Part shown: piece after piece, positions 9,977 to 18,597 of the stretch
Layout: each line of letters starts with the position of its first letter
How positions within the stretch are numbered: position 1 is the stretch's first letter
NCBI GenBank assembly: GCA_041392475.1
Contig: JAWKLZ010000001.1
Coordinates: 1,240,001-1,304,000 of the forward strand
Direction: 5' to 3'
From: Chitinophagales bacterium
GTDB taxonomy: Bacteria; Bacteroidota; Bacteroidia; Chitinophagales; UBA2359
Length of the DNA stretch: 64,000 nt
Notes under the pieces: generated by a model
The model's database searches: none
What the model was told of the DNA's origin: nothing
What the model saw: the letters and a program-made list of their open reading frames with translations, nothing else
Program-made: the position numbers and the translations under genes

Positions 9977-12298
9977 ATGAAACACTTTATCCGTCAATTC
10001 ATCTTGTTTTGCTTTTTATTAAGCACTTCAATATGCTTTTCTCAGAATCCACTCAATTTTGGCAGTAATATAAGAACTGCTGACCCTTCAGGTCATGTAT
10101 GGGCTGATGGAAAAATGTACCTTTATACATCACACGACGAAGAATGTCAACTTGATTTTTGGATGAAAGATTGGCATGTATTTTCATCAAGCGACCTTGT
10201 CAATTGGACAGACCATGGAGCTTGTTTATCCGTTGAAGACCTTACTTGGGCGGACAACTATGCCTGGGCACCAGACTGTGCCTACAAAAATGGCAAATAT
10301 TATTTTTGTTTTCCTGCGGGAACGGGGCATAAAGACCGTGTAAATCCAGAAAAAAGTACCAAATGGATGGGAATTGGAATTGCAGTGAGTGATTCTCCGA
10401 CAGGTCCTTTCAAAGATGCTATTGGCAAACCACTATGGACAGAGCCTTATGCCAACGACCCTTGCCTTTTTGTAGATGAAGATGATAAAGCCTATCTCTA
10501 TTTTCATGGCAAAGACAGTGATTTTATGGTGGCTGAGATGGCAGATGATATGCTTAGTGTGAAAGGCGATTTCTATAAAATGGACATGGGTGGTTATGAG
10601 CCAAAAATGGAAGGCCCATGGGTATTCAAAAGAAATGGTATTTACTATTATACCATGCCAGAAAACAACCGCAAGCTTTCCTATTATATGAGTGATTCTC
10701 CAAAAGGGCCTTGGAAATACCAAGGCTTAATCATGGACGAAGAAGGCGGCAACAACCACCATTCAATAGTTGAATTTAAGGGAGAATGGGTTTTGTTTTA
10801 CCACAGATGGCTTGACATAAATTCTTCTTGTGAAAAGACACAAAGACATACGTGTGCGGAATACCTTCACTTCAATGATGATGGCACTATTCAGGAGGTA
10901 AAAAGAACGGATGAAGGCCTTGCAAGCGATGAAAGTTCACAAGCAAAGTACGAAAAACCTCGACTTTTTGTCCTCACTGACATTGGAGGAGATCCTGATG
11001 ATGTCATGTCTATGGTGCGATTGATGACCTATTCCAACCAAATCGACATTGAAGGACTAGCTGCTACGGAGGTAAATAGACAAGTCAATCCAAATCGTAT
11101 CCATCGGATTGTTGATGCTTATGGAAAAATACGTAACAATCTTGAACTCCATGAGCCTGGTTTTCCTACAGCGGATTATCTACGAAAATGTATCACAGAG
11201 GGGCTTCCCATCAAGGATATGGATGCTGTTGGAAAAGGCAAGGATTCACCAGGAGTCGAAGCCTTGATTCGTGCTGTCGATCTCGATGACCCACGACCAT
11301 TATGGGTGACGGTGTGGGGCGGTCCAAATTTACTTGCACAGACTCTTTGGAAAATACATGAAACTCGTTCTCCCGAAGAACTCGCTAAATTTGTCGACAA
11401 ACTTAGAGTCTATGCCATTTCTGATCAAGACAAAAGTGGCCCATGGATACGTGAACAATTTCCTAATCTTTTTTACATAGTGACTCCTGGTATCAATGCA
11501 GGAGGTGGTTTTCACCATGCGACATGGATTGCGATTGGCGGCGATAAGTTTCATGGACGTTTTGATGGTGCAAACTTTGAGCTTGTGAGCAATGAATGGC
11601 TTGGGCGAAATATTCGCAAAGGTCCTTTGGGCAAAGAATATCCGCACTGGGAATTTATGATGGAGGGCGATACTCCTTCCTTCCTCAATCTTATCAACAA
11701 TGGTCTAAGTGTTCCTGAGCGCCCAGATTGGGGCGGCTGGGGAGGGCGTTATGAACTCTATACTCCACGCACAGAAAAATGGTTTTTACAGCCCGAAACA
11801 CGCCCAATCTGGACCAATGTACAAGATGAAGTTTTGGGTAATGATGGCGAATGGCATACGTCCAATCACGCGACCATTTGGCGTTGGCGTGAAGCCTACC
11901 AAAACGACTTTGCTGCACGCATGACTTGGACTATCGAACCCTACGAAAAAGCCAATCATCCACCAATAGTGATGCTAGACCACCCTGCTCATATTGTGGC
12001 CAAGCCAGGTGAGCGAGTAAACCTCAGTGCAACAAACTCTTCAGATCCAGATGGAGATGCGCTTTCGTACGAATGGTTTTGCTATGAAGAAGCTGGTACG
12101 AGAGGCATGTCAAATTCCCGTACAGGCAACAAACACGACATCATAGGATTTGACCAAGCCCAAGCATGGTTACAGGTCAAAACCAGCCGTGTAATGCCTC
12201 CAGGAACGGGAACCATGCACATCATCCTTGCAGTTACCGATCATGGCACACCGAGGTTAACTCGATATAAACGTGTGATTATCACTGTTGAAAAATAG
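9977..12298 (+). CDS. GH43-like five-bladed propeller fused to DUF1593 module
   Basis: A 773-residue exported fusion with a signal peptide ending CFSQ. Residues about 27-310 are a GH43-type beta-propeller with all three expected acids in place: Asp36 in TADPSGHVW, Asp161 in ANDPCLFVDED and Glu212 in KMEGPWVFKRN. GH43 enzymes typically remove arabinose, xylose or galactose from pectin side chains. Residues about 327-660 are a Sde182/DUF1593 module, and about 665-773 its Ig-like C-terminal domain. This DUF1593 copy is divergent from the two upstream: its acidic motif reads LTDIGGDPDDVMS, and conserved WGGWGGRYELY and WRWREAYQNDFAAR are retained. A different glycosidase joined to the same module in the same cluster is unusual. 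Substrate specificity of either half is not visible from sequence. Confidence 0.87.
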   Translation: MKHFIRQFILFCFLLSTSICFSQNPLNFGSNIRTADPSGHVWADGKMYLYTSHDEECQLDFWMKDWHVFSSSDLVNWTDHGACLSVEDLTWADNYAWAPDCAYKNGKYYFCFPAGTGHKDRVNPEKSTKWMGIGIAVSDSPTGPFKDAIGKPLWTEPYANDPCLFVDEDDKAYLYFHGKDSDFMVAEMADDMLSVKGDFYKMDMGGYEPKMEGPWVFKRNGIYYYTMPENNRKLSYYMSDSPKGPWKYQGLIMDEEGGNNHHSIVEFKGEWVLFYHRWLDINSSCEKTQRHTCAEYLHFNDDGTIQEVKRTDEGLASDESSQAKYEKPRLFVLTDIGGDPDDVMSMVRLMTYSNQIDIEGLAATEVNRQVNPNRIHRIVDAYGKIRNNLELHEPGFPTADYLRKCITEGLPIKDMDAVGKGKDSPGVEALIRAVDLDDPRPLWVTVWGGPNLLAQTLWKIHETRSPEELAKFVDKLRVYAISDQDKSGPWIREQFPNLFYIVTPGINAGGGFHHATWIAIGGDKFHGRFDGANFELVSNEWLGRNIRKGPLGKEYPHWEFMMEGDTPSFLNLINNGLSVPERPDWGGWGGRYELYTPRTEKWFLQPETRPIWTNVQDEVLGNDGEWHTSNHATIWRWREAYQNDFAARMTWTIEPYEKANHPPIVMLDHPAHIVAKPGERVNLSATNSSDPDGDALSYEWFCYEEAGTRGMSNSRTGNKHDIIGFDQAQAWLQVKTSRVMPPGTGTMHIILAVTDHGTPRLTRYKRVIITVEK

Positions 12299-12358
12299 GA
12301 TGCTGCTATTGAAAAGGTTTTAAAAGAAATTACTATTCACAAATTATCCCTAAATAGA

Positions 12359-13156
12359 ATGAGACCTATGAAAACCGTTTTAATCCTTTCTTTTTGCTTT
12401 TTCTTTCTTTCTTGTTTTTCTTCAAAAACGCCTGCAATACAATTAAAACCTGTCAAATCAGGCGTATATAAATGGGCTGAACATATCGTAACTGAAGGAG
12501 AATCAAGAGAGACCAGAAAGATATTAGAAGGTACGTCACCCCATTTTGAATACCTAAAAATTCACGCAACGACTCAATTTCCAGGAGCAAAACCAAATGA
12601 GGCACGCACCAATGATGAGTTTGAAGAATGTATCATCGTCAAAGAAGGCAAAATGAAGATTACCATTGAAGACAAAAGCGAAGTTTTAGAAACAGGAGGG
12701 GTTGTTTTATTAATGCCAAACGATACACATATCATTGAAAATGTAGGAGATAGCAATCTTACCTATTATGTGATGAAGTACAAATCCAAGAAGAAAATGG
12801 ATTTGGAAAGAGGACAAGATGCGGGCGGGTCAATCATGTTGAAGAAAAGTGCGCTGCCTTTTGGGCATAGTGTTCGAGGCGGCGGGATAGCCTATTTTGA
12901 CCGACCAACTGCAATGTGTGAGCGATTCGAAATGCACATCACTCAGCTAAACCAAAAAGGGCCAAGTCACAATCCACATGTCCATGAAGAAACCGAAATT
13001 ATTCTGGTTCTTTCGGGTGAAACGGAAATGACCATTGACGGTAAAGAATACAAGGGAATAACAGGGGATTTTTATTTCATGAATTCCCAATTGCTACATG
13101 GAGTTCGCAATGCAAGCGATGAACCATGTTCTTATTTTGCCTTCAAGTGGAAATAA
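12359..13156 (+). CDS. Bicupin lipoprotein
   Basis: A 265-residue protein with a lipoprotein-type signal (FFFLSCFSSK, Cys about 20) followed by two cupin barrels. The first (about 55-145) keeps an Asp/Glu-rich TNDEFEE strand and a late His in MPNDTHII but lacks the usual HxH. The second (about 180-262) has a full metal site pattern: SHNPHVHEETEIILVLSG followed by LLHGVRN. KdgF-type cupins linearise 4,5-unsaturated galacturonate, but they are small cytoplasmic proteins, so an exported bicupin could only be a distant functional analogue. It lies between the GH43/DUF1593 fusion and GH28. An internal Met at 12368 is an equally plausible start. Function beyond sugar-related metal cupin is inference. 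Confidence 0.75.
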   Translation: MRPMKTVLILSFCFFFLSCFSSKTPAIQLKPVKSGVYKWAEHIVTEGESRETRKILEGTSPHFEYLKIHATTQFPGAKPNEARTNDEFEECIIVKEGKMKITIEDKSEVLETGGVVLLMPNDTHIIENVGDSNLTYYVMKYKSKKKMDLERGQDAGGSIMLKKSALPFGHSVRGGGIAYFDRPTAMCERFEMHITQLNQKGPSHNPHVHEETEIILVLSGETEMTIDGKEYKGITGDFYFMNSQLLHGVRNASDEPCSYFAFKWK

Positions 13157-13331
13157 CCGAATTACTATTTTTTTAGTATATTCAATTTTTAACAGCAATC
13201 AATTGAAAGGTTATTCCGAGGTTTGTGAAAAGAAAATCAAGTCGCTCTAACTGGCGGCAATAGTTGAAAAAGATAACATTTCAATTTATAAATTTAATCT
13301 TACCTCTTAATCCAATTAAAATCAAATATTT

Positions 13332-15029
13332 ATGCCTATCAAACCAATAACTGTATTATTTGCAGTTTTTATTCTTTTTCTGATAAACGATTCACAAACA
13401 ACTTTATTCGCTAAATCAGAAACAACCCAATTAGCAGATACTTATGAAGGTATTGAATTTGAAATGAAGCTTGTTCAAGAACCATCCATTCCCGACAACA
13501 TGGTAAACATAAAAGATTTCGGTGCGGTTAGTGGCGGTCAACATTTGAATACCCAAGCATTTGAAGATGCCATTGAAGCAGTATCCAAAAAAGGAGGAGG
13601 TAAAGTGGTCTTTCCTCCAGGAATTTGGCTTACAGGGCCTATTATTCTAAAAAGTAATCTGGAACTACATGCGGAAACAGGTGCATTGATTAAATTTTCT
13701 ACCAATAAAGATTTGTATCCGCTTATTCAAACAAGTTTTGAAGGATTGAATACTTGGCGTTGTTTATCTCCAATATTTGGGGAAAATCTTGAAAATGTAG
13801 CCTTTACAGGACATGGGGTTTGGGATGGTTCGGGCGATGCTTGGCGACACGTAAAAAGAAGTAAACTCACCGAAAGTCAATGGAAAAAACTGGTGGCTTC
13901 AGGTGGATTTGTAGATGATAGTCAAAAGAATTGGTATCCTTCTGAACAGTTCAAGAATGCAGCAGAAAATGCAGAACTAAACGTGCGTAAAGATTTGACA
14001 ACTAAAGAAGAATTTGAAACTATTCGGGATTTCCTTCGTCCAGTAATGGTCAGCATCCAAAACAGTAAGAAGGTGATGCTTGACGGACCTGTTTTTCAGA
14101 ATTCTCCCGCTTGGTGTTTGCATCCGCTAGTAATTGAAGATTTAATTGTTCGAAATGTGACGGTTCGCAATCCGTGGTATTCGCAAAATGGTGATGGACT
14201 TGATGTAGAATCCTGCAAAAATGTCATTGTTGAAAATTCAAGTTTTGATGTGGGTGATGATGCAATTTGTGTAAAATCGGGAAAAGATGAAGATGGTCGC
14301 TTGCGTGGTGTTCCCTCCGAAAACCTGATTATCAGAAACAACATCGTTTACCACGGTCATGGTGGAGTGACCGTTGGTAGCGAAATGTCTGGCGGTGTAA
14401 AAAATATGCACGTTTCCAACTGTACCTTTATGGGAACTGACGTAGGACTTCGCTTCAAAAGCAAACGAGGTAGAGGCGGTGTTGTTGAAAACATTTTTAT
14501 ATCCGATATCCGTATGACCGATATTCCAACCAATGCCATTTCCTTCAACTTGTATTATGGAGGTCTATCCGTTTCTGAAATGCTAGCACAAGGAGGAGCA
14601 AAAAAAACGGAAGAGATAGTACCTGTCAGCGAAGAAACTCCACAATTCAAGAATATTTCGATAAAAAATATCATTATCAACGGAGCGCATCAGGCGGTTT
14701 TCCTCCAAGGTTTACCTGAAATGAATCTTGAAAATGTTGAGATTAGCAATTTGCTTATTGAAGCTGATAATGGATTTTCAATCATTGATGCAAATGGAGT
14801 CAAGATTAGTGGGATTAATATGACGATTAAAAACAATCCTGCATTCGAAATCTTCAATTGTAAAAATGTAACCATAGAAGACATTGAAGCCCATTCAACA
14901 TCATCGGAGGTTGTAAAAATTAATGGAAAGGCTTGCGAAAAGATAGAATTGGTTTCTTCTCCAAAAATGGATTTCAAAAAAAATACGACTATTGGTGAGA
15001 CTGTGCCGAAAAGGGCGGTAAAATTCTAA
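13332..15029 (+). CDS. GH28 polygalacturonase-family glycoside hydrolase
   Basis: A 565-residue exported right-handed beta-helix enzyme; an uncleaved or N-terminal hydrophobic segment is at residues 7-27. The GH28 core runs from MVNIKDFGAVSGG (about 57) to about 500. Its signatures are YSQNGDGLDVESCKN and VGDDAICVKSG (the aspartates), YHGHGGVTVGSEMSGG (catalytic-site His) and LRFKSKRGRGG (the RxK substrate-binding pair). The usual NTD triplet is NGD here, as in many exo-acting or rhamnogalacturonan-type GH28 members. It probably hydrolyses galacturonosyl linkages from the non-reducing end. A 174-bp gap separates it from the bicupin, so it may head a sub-operon with the next two genes. Confidence 0.9.
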   Translation: MPIKPITVLFAVFILFLINDSQTTLFAKSETTQLADTYEGIEFEMKLVQEPSIPDNMVNIKDFGAVSGGQHLNTQAFEDAIEAVSKKGGGKVVFPPGIWLTGPIILKSNLELHAETGALIKFSTNKDLYPLIQTSFEGLNTWRCLSPIFGENLENVAFTGHGVWDGSGDAWRHVKRSKLTESQWKKLVASGGFVDDSQKNWYPSEQFKNAAENAELNVRKDLTTKEEFETIRDFLRPVMVSIQNSKKVMLDGPVFQNSPAWCLHPLVIEDLIVRNVTVRNPWYSQNGDGLDVESCKNVIVENSSFDVGDDAICVKSGKDEDGRLRGVPSENLIIRNNIVYHGHGGVTVGSEMSGGVKNMHVSNCTFMGTDVGLRFKSKRGRGGVVENIFISDIRMTDIPTNAISFNLYYGGLSVSEMLAQGGAKKTEEIVPVSEETPQFKNISIKNIIINGAHQAVFLQGLPEMNLENVEISNLLIEADNGFSIIDANGVKISGINMTIKNNPAFEIFNCKNVTIEDIEAHSTSSEVVKINGKACEKIELVSSPKMDFKKNTTIGETVPKRAVKF

Positions 15030-15050
15030 GGGTTTAAAAACAAATTATAT

Positions 15051-16106
15051 ATGCACACTTTCGGAATAATTGGCGGCGGAATGGTTGCCGAATTTCATGC
15101 ACAAGCCATTCAAGCCATTGGCGCAAATGCTACATTAGGAGCTATTTATGCCCGAAATCCAGATAAGGCAAATCAGTTGGGAGAAAAATTCAACTGCAAA
15201 AGCTATTCTAATATGGAGGATTTTTTAGCAGACACCTCTATTGACATTGTCACCATTGCTACTCCCTCAGGCGCACATTTAGAACCTGCAATAGCGGCTG
15301 CAAAAGCCAAAAAACACATTATATGTGAAAAACCTTTGGAGGTCACTCCTGAGAGGTGTCAACAAATGATTGATGCAGCCAAAGTAGAAAATGTAGTGCT
15401 TTCGGGTATCTACAATCGCAGATTCAATCCCGCCGTAGAGCAATTGAAACAAGCAGTAGAGGAAGGTCGATTTGGAAGATTGACACTTTGTGATGCCCAA
15501 ATCAAATGGTTTAGAACGCAAGCGTATTATGATTCAGCCGAATGGCGAGGAACATTGGCTTTTGACGGTGGTGGCGCTTTGATGAATCAAGGCAGTCACA
15601 CGGTTGATTTATTTTTACATTTGGTAGGTTCGCCAGTAAAGCGAGTTTCTGCTTCAATGGCATTGCTTACACATCAAAACATTGAAGTAGAAGACACTTT
15701 GGTCGCTATTTTAGAATTTGAAAACGGCGCAAGAGGAACGATTCAAGCTGCTACTTCTTGTTGGTCTTCAACAGGAAACCCCGCAGAAGTTCAATTGTGT
15801 GGCAGTCATGGTTCGGTGTTTTTGAGTGATGACAATTTTCGGGTTTGGGATTTTATGCAAAAAACCGAACAGGATGAGTTTGTCCACGATAACCTGATGA
15901 AAGGCAATCAACCAAGTGTGGGTGGAAACGACCCAAATGCAATAAGTTACCTTACCCATCAGCGCAATTTTGAAAACGTAATGGCTGCAATTGATAAGGA
16001 CGAAACTCCTTTTATTTCAGGAGAAGAGGCAATGAAATCCGTTCGATTGATTGATGCCATTTATCGAAGCGCAAAAAATGATGGATTGTGGATTAATCTC
16101 AGATAA
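15051..16106 (+). CDS. Gfo/Idh/MocA-family NAD(P)-dependent oxidoreductase
   Basis: A 351-residue cytoplasmic protein without a signal peptide. The N-terminal Rossmann fold opens with FGIIGGGMVAEFHAQAI and has the family EKP motif (HIICEKPLEV, about residues 86-95) and the C-terminal alpha/beta domain with GGGALMNQGSHTVDLFLHL, which contains the conserved His. Members oxidise or reduce a sugar hydroxyl/ketone using NAD(P). It sits 21 bp after GH28 and 1 bp before a sialidase-fold lipoprotein, so translation of the next gene is likely coupled. The sugar substrate cannot be read from sequence; in this context a uronate or a side-chain sugar is likely. Confidence 0.85.
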   Translation: MHTFGIIGGGMVAEFHAQAIQAIGANATLGAIYARNPDKANQLGEKFNCKSYSNMEDFLADTSIDIVTIATPSGAHLEPAIAAAKAKKHIICEKPLEVTPERCQQMIDAAKVENVVLSGIYNRRFNPAVEQLKQAVEEGRFGRLTLCDAQIKWFRTQAYYDSAEWRGTLAFDGGGALMNQGSHTVDLFLHLVGSPVKRVSASMALLTHQNIEVEDTLVAILEFENGARGTIQAATSCWSSTGNPAEVQLCGSHGSVFLSDDNFRVWDFMQKTEQDEFVHDNLMKGNQPSVGGNDPNAISYLTHQRNFENVMAAIDKDETPFISGEEAMKSVRLIDAIYRSAKNDGLWINLR

Positions 16107-16107
16107 T

Positions 16108-17292
16108 ATGAACTTTCTTCGCAGTTTTTTTCTTGTTTTATGTCTATTATCGTGTACTTCTAAAACCGAAAAACCTTTTGAAGTCGATTCCCTTTTTGAT
16201 TTGGAAAAACCCGAAACTTTGGGGCTTTCCTTTGCAGAAAAACGGGAAACGTTCACTATTTTTTCTCCTAAAAATGAAGGCAATAAATACAATCACGGAG
16301 TAGTCCTTTTTCCCTTCAAAGGAAACCTGTACGCACAGTGGCAAAGCTCTTCAATGGATGAAGATGGAGCAGATACGCAGGTCTTTTATAGTCGCAGCCC
16401 AAACGGAAAAGATTGGAAGCGACCAATGCCATTGACCGAAATTTGGGAGAATGGCATCAAAACAAGTGGCGGATGGTGGAGTGATGGTGATACTTTGGTG
16501 GCCTATATAAATATTTGGCCCAATAAAAAAGAAAGTGCAAAAGAAGGCTTTACCGAATACCTCACTTCATCGGATGGCATTCATTGGACTTCTTCAAAAC
16601 CGTTGAAGGATAAAAATGGTGTTCCAGTGCTTGGCATTATTGAGCAAGATGTTCGTACTTTTCGAGAGGGACGGCTTATCACCGCTTTCCACATGCAGCC
16701 TGGTTTGGTTGCCACTCCATTTTTCACAGACGACCCTTTGGGCATTTCTGGTTGGACGGCTGGAGAAATGCAAAATATGCCTTCAACGAATGAAAATATG
16801 AGCCGTGAGATTGAACCCAGTTGGTTTTATCGAAAAGACAATGCCGTTGTGATGGTTTTCCGAGACCAAGAAAGCACCTTCAAAAAACTCGCTTCCGTAA
16901 GCCATGACCGTGGACAAACTTGGACTCAGCCAGTAATTGTTGATACACCCGATTCGAGAGCCAAACAGAGTGCAGGCAATTTGCCAGATGGAACAGCTTT
17001 CATGGTCAACAATCCTTCGGGCAATAAGACTCGCCATCCGCTTGTCATTACCTTGAGTCGAGATGGGTTTCGCTTCGATAAAGCTTATTTGTTGCGTAGT
17101 GGAGGCTCGGATTTGCAGGCCTTAAGATTTGAAGGAAAATACAAAAGAGCAGGTTATAGTTACCCGAAAAGTGTGGTATGGGGTAATTATCTGTATGTGG
17201 CTTATGCTACAAATAAAGAAGACGTGGAATTGACGAGAGTACCGATTGAAAGTATTGATTATTTTAGCGATTTCCCCATAAAAAAGAAGTAA
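16108..17292 (+). CDS. Sialidase-superfamily (BNR) lipoprotein
   Basis: I place the start at the ATG at 16108, one base after the preceding stop, because it gives a clean lipoprotein signal (FLRSFFLVLCLLSCTSK, Cys about 15). The longer frame from 16051 would overlap the upstream gene and hide the signal. The 394-residue product has Asp-box-like repeats of a six-bladed propeller: YSRSPNGKDWKRP, TSSDGIHWTSS and VSHDRGQTWTQP. This fold is shared by sialidases, Kdo hydrolases (GH33) and several rhamnogalacturonan-associated enzymes. The context favours removal of an acidic or rare sugar from pectin, but a non-catalytic binding role is possible. Catalytic residues could not be assigned confidently. 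Confidence 0.72.
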   Translation: MNFLRSFFLVLCLLSCTSKTEKPFEVDSLFDLEKPETLGLSFAEKRETFTIFSPKNEGNKYNHGVVLFPFKGNLYAQWQSSSMDEDGADTQVFYSRSPNGKDWKRPMPLTEIWENGIKTSGGWWSDGDTLVAYINIWPNKKESAKEGFTEYLTSSDGIHWTSSKPLKDKNGVPVLGIIEQDVRTFREGRLITAFHMQPGLVATPFFTDDPLGISGWTAGEMQNMPSTNENMSREIEPSWFYRKDNAVVMVFRDQESTFKKLASVSHDRGQTWTQPVIVDTPDSRAKQSAGNLPDGTAFMVNNPSGNKTRHPLVITLSRDGFRFDKAYLLRSGGSDLQALRFEGKYKRAGYSYPKSVVWGNYLYVAYATNKEDVELTRVPIESIDYFSDFPIKKK

Positions 17293-17379
17293 GTTCACCC
17301 TTGAAGATTTTTAACATCGCTTCCTAAATATTAATTGAAGTGAAATAATGCTTTGTGATGATTTAACTCCCATTCGTTC

Positions 17380-18279
17380 CTATTCAATGGTTAAAGTTGC
17401 TTTCTCACTATAGATAGCTCCTTGATTGTTTTTAATTAGCACTGAATAATCAGCCCCATCCTTTCGTTTAACTTTCTTCAAAACTAACGCTGCCTCATTT
17501 GCACCTGCAATTGGTTATTCGTTTTTAAACCATTGATAATTAATTTCTTGAATTGCAGCAACCTGAACTTCAAATTTCACTTCCTGACCTTTTTTACTGT
17601 TTACAGAAGAGGGTTGTGTAACTATAAAGGGAGACATTTCGGGCTGCCATCCATCCAGAACAAAAGCTGGATTCATATAATTATTGATTAATTCTGAATC
17701 ACTTTCCATGGTAAGTTGTCGTGAAATCGGGTTTCGCTCACTCATACCTATAGGCTTTCCATCGCTGATGTTTGTGCTGTTATATTCCCAATAATGAATG
17801 TCTGAAATTCCATTGCCCTTAACACTCCAACCTTCTGATGTTACTCCTTCCATGGAGCAATTAAGCAAAACCGCTTCACAATAGGGAAAACCATTTGCTC
17901 GATTATCGTTGGTGCGTGCGATAGTCGTTTCAACATCGCCAATAGTGCGGAAAGTACAATTCACACAAACATTGCCATGATTTTCATCAGAATTACGAAC
18001 CCACATGTGTGGTCCATAAGTTGATACAAAATCGCAGTTCTTAAAAAAAACGGCTCCATAACCAAGTACATTATCCCCAAATCCCTGTATTTTCGAATCA
18101 GAAATATAGATTGTGCCAGTTGCCTGTAAGGCATCACCCGAACCTTCAATATTCACATGGCTAACAATAATTTCGTGACCCTTAACAAGCAAGGCTTGTG
18201 CAGGTTTTTCTCCTAATGACCTTATTGTAAGATTAGCGATATGGATTTCCTTTACATTGTTAAGTTTATTCTTGGTTGT
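17380..18279 (-). pseudogene. Decayed CE8 pectinesterase with Ig-like tail
   Basis: On the minus strand the frame 18279 to 17380 encodes the C-terminal part of a CE8-type beta-helix protein. It begins after a TAA at 18280-18282 with NNVKEIHIANLTIRSLGEKP and has GDALQATGTIYISDSKI, CEAVLLNCSMEG, FWEFNST-like HYWEYNSTN and the late INNYMNPAFVLDGWQPEM. The N-terminal third and any signal peptide are missing; nothing resembling them is upstream. Near the 3' end an in-frame TAA (17515-17517) splits an Ig-like domain: INYQWFKNE, stop, then PIAGANEAALVLKKVK continues for 43 residues to a TAG at 17380. Two lesions make this a pseudogene rather than a short gene. It faces the block 1 genes and probably represents a lost third or fourth pectinesterase. 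Confidence 0.85.
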
Positions 18280-18374
18280 TTAGTCTAATTATGTTGAAGA
18301 TAGCCTATAAAAGACTTCCTTTCAATCCTTCAAATTTAACCTATTCTTACACAACACCTATGATAAATAAAAGT

Positions 18375-18527
18375 GGTTCTTTGACAAAAAATGTGGTTTT
18401 ATATATCTGTGAATGTAAATTCGCTACTCTCGTCTTTTTAATCAACTAACTTTCAATATTTTAAAATAACAACGAGAATGAGGAATATAAATTCCTCGGT
18501 CTTGCCCACAAAAATTGTCAAAGAACC
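18375..18527. mobile_element. 153-bp ISL3-like miniature element (MITE) with 8-bp target duplication
   Basis: The stretch begins GGTTCTTTGACAA (18375-18387) and ends with its exact reverse complement TTGTCAAAGAACC (18515-18527). Inside each arm, after a 5-6 base gap, TGTGG / CCACA extends the terminal repeat. Both ends are flanked by the identical octamer ATAAAAGT (18367-18374 and 18528-18535), a direct target-site duplication. An 8-bp duplication and ends starting GG(T/C)TCTTT are typical of the ISL3 family. No transposase fits in 153 bp, so this is a non-autonomous or deletion derivative. A perfect 7-bp hairpin, GAGGAAT-ATAA-ATTCCTC (18480-18497), lies inside it. The surrounding 18280-18597 holds no gene. 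Confidence 0.8.
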
Positions 18528-18597
18528 ATAAAAGTGAAAATCAACAACTACGAATTGACATTTGCTCATGTACCTCACATCGTAAACACTAAGAATC

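Noticed and set aside
18480..18497. Terminator of iorB
   Set aside because: The perfect hairpin lies inside the miniature element and has no T-run after it on the minus strand.
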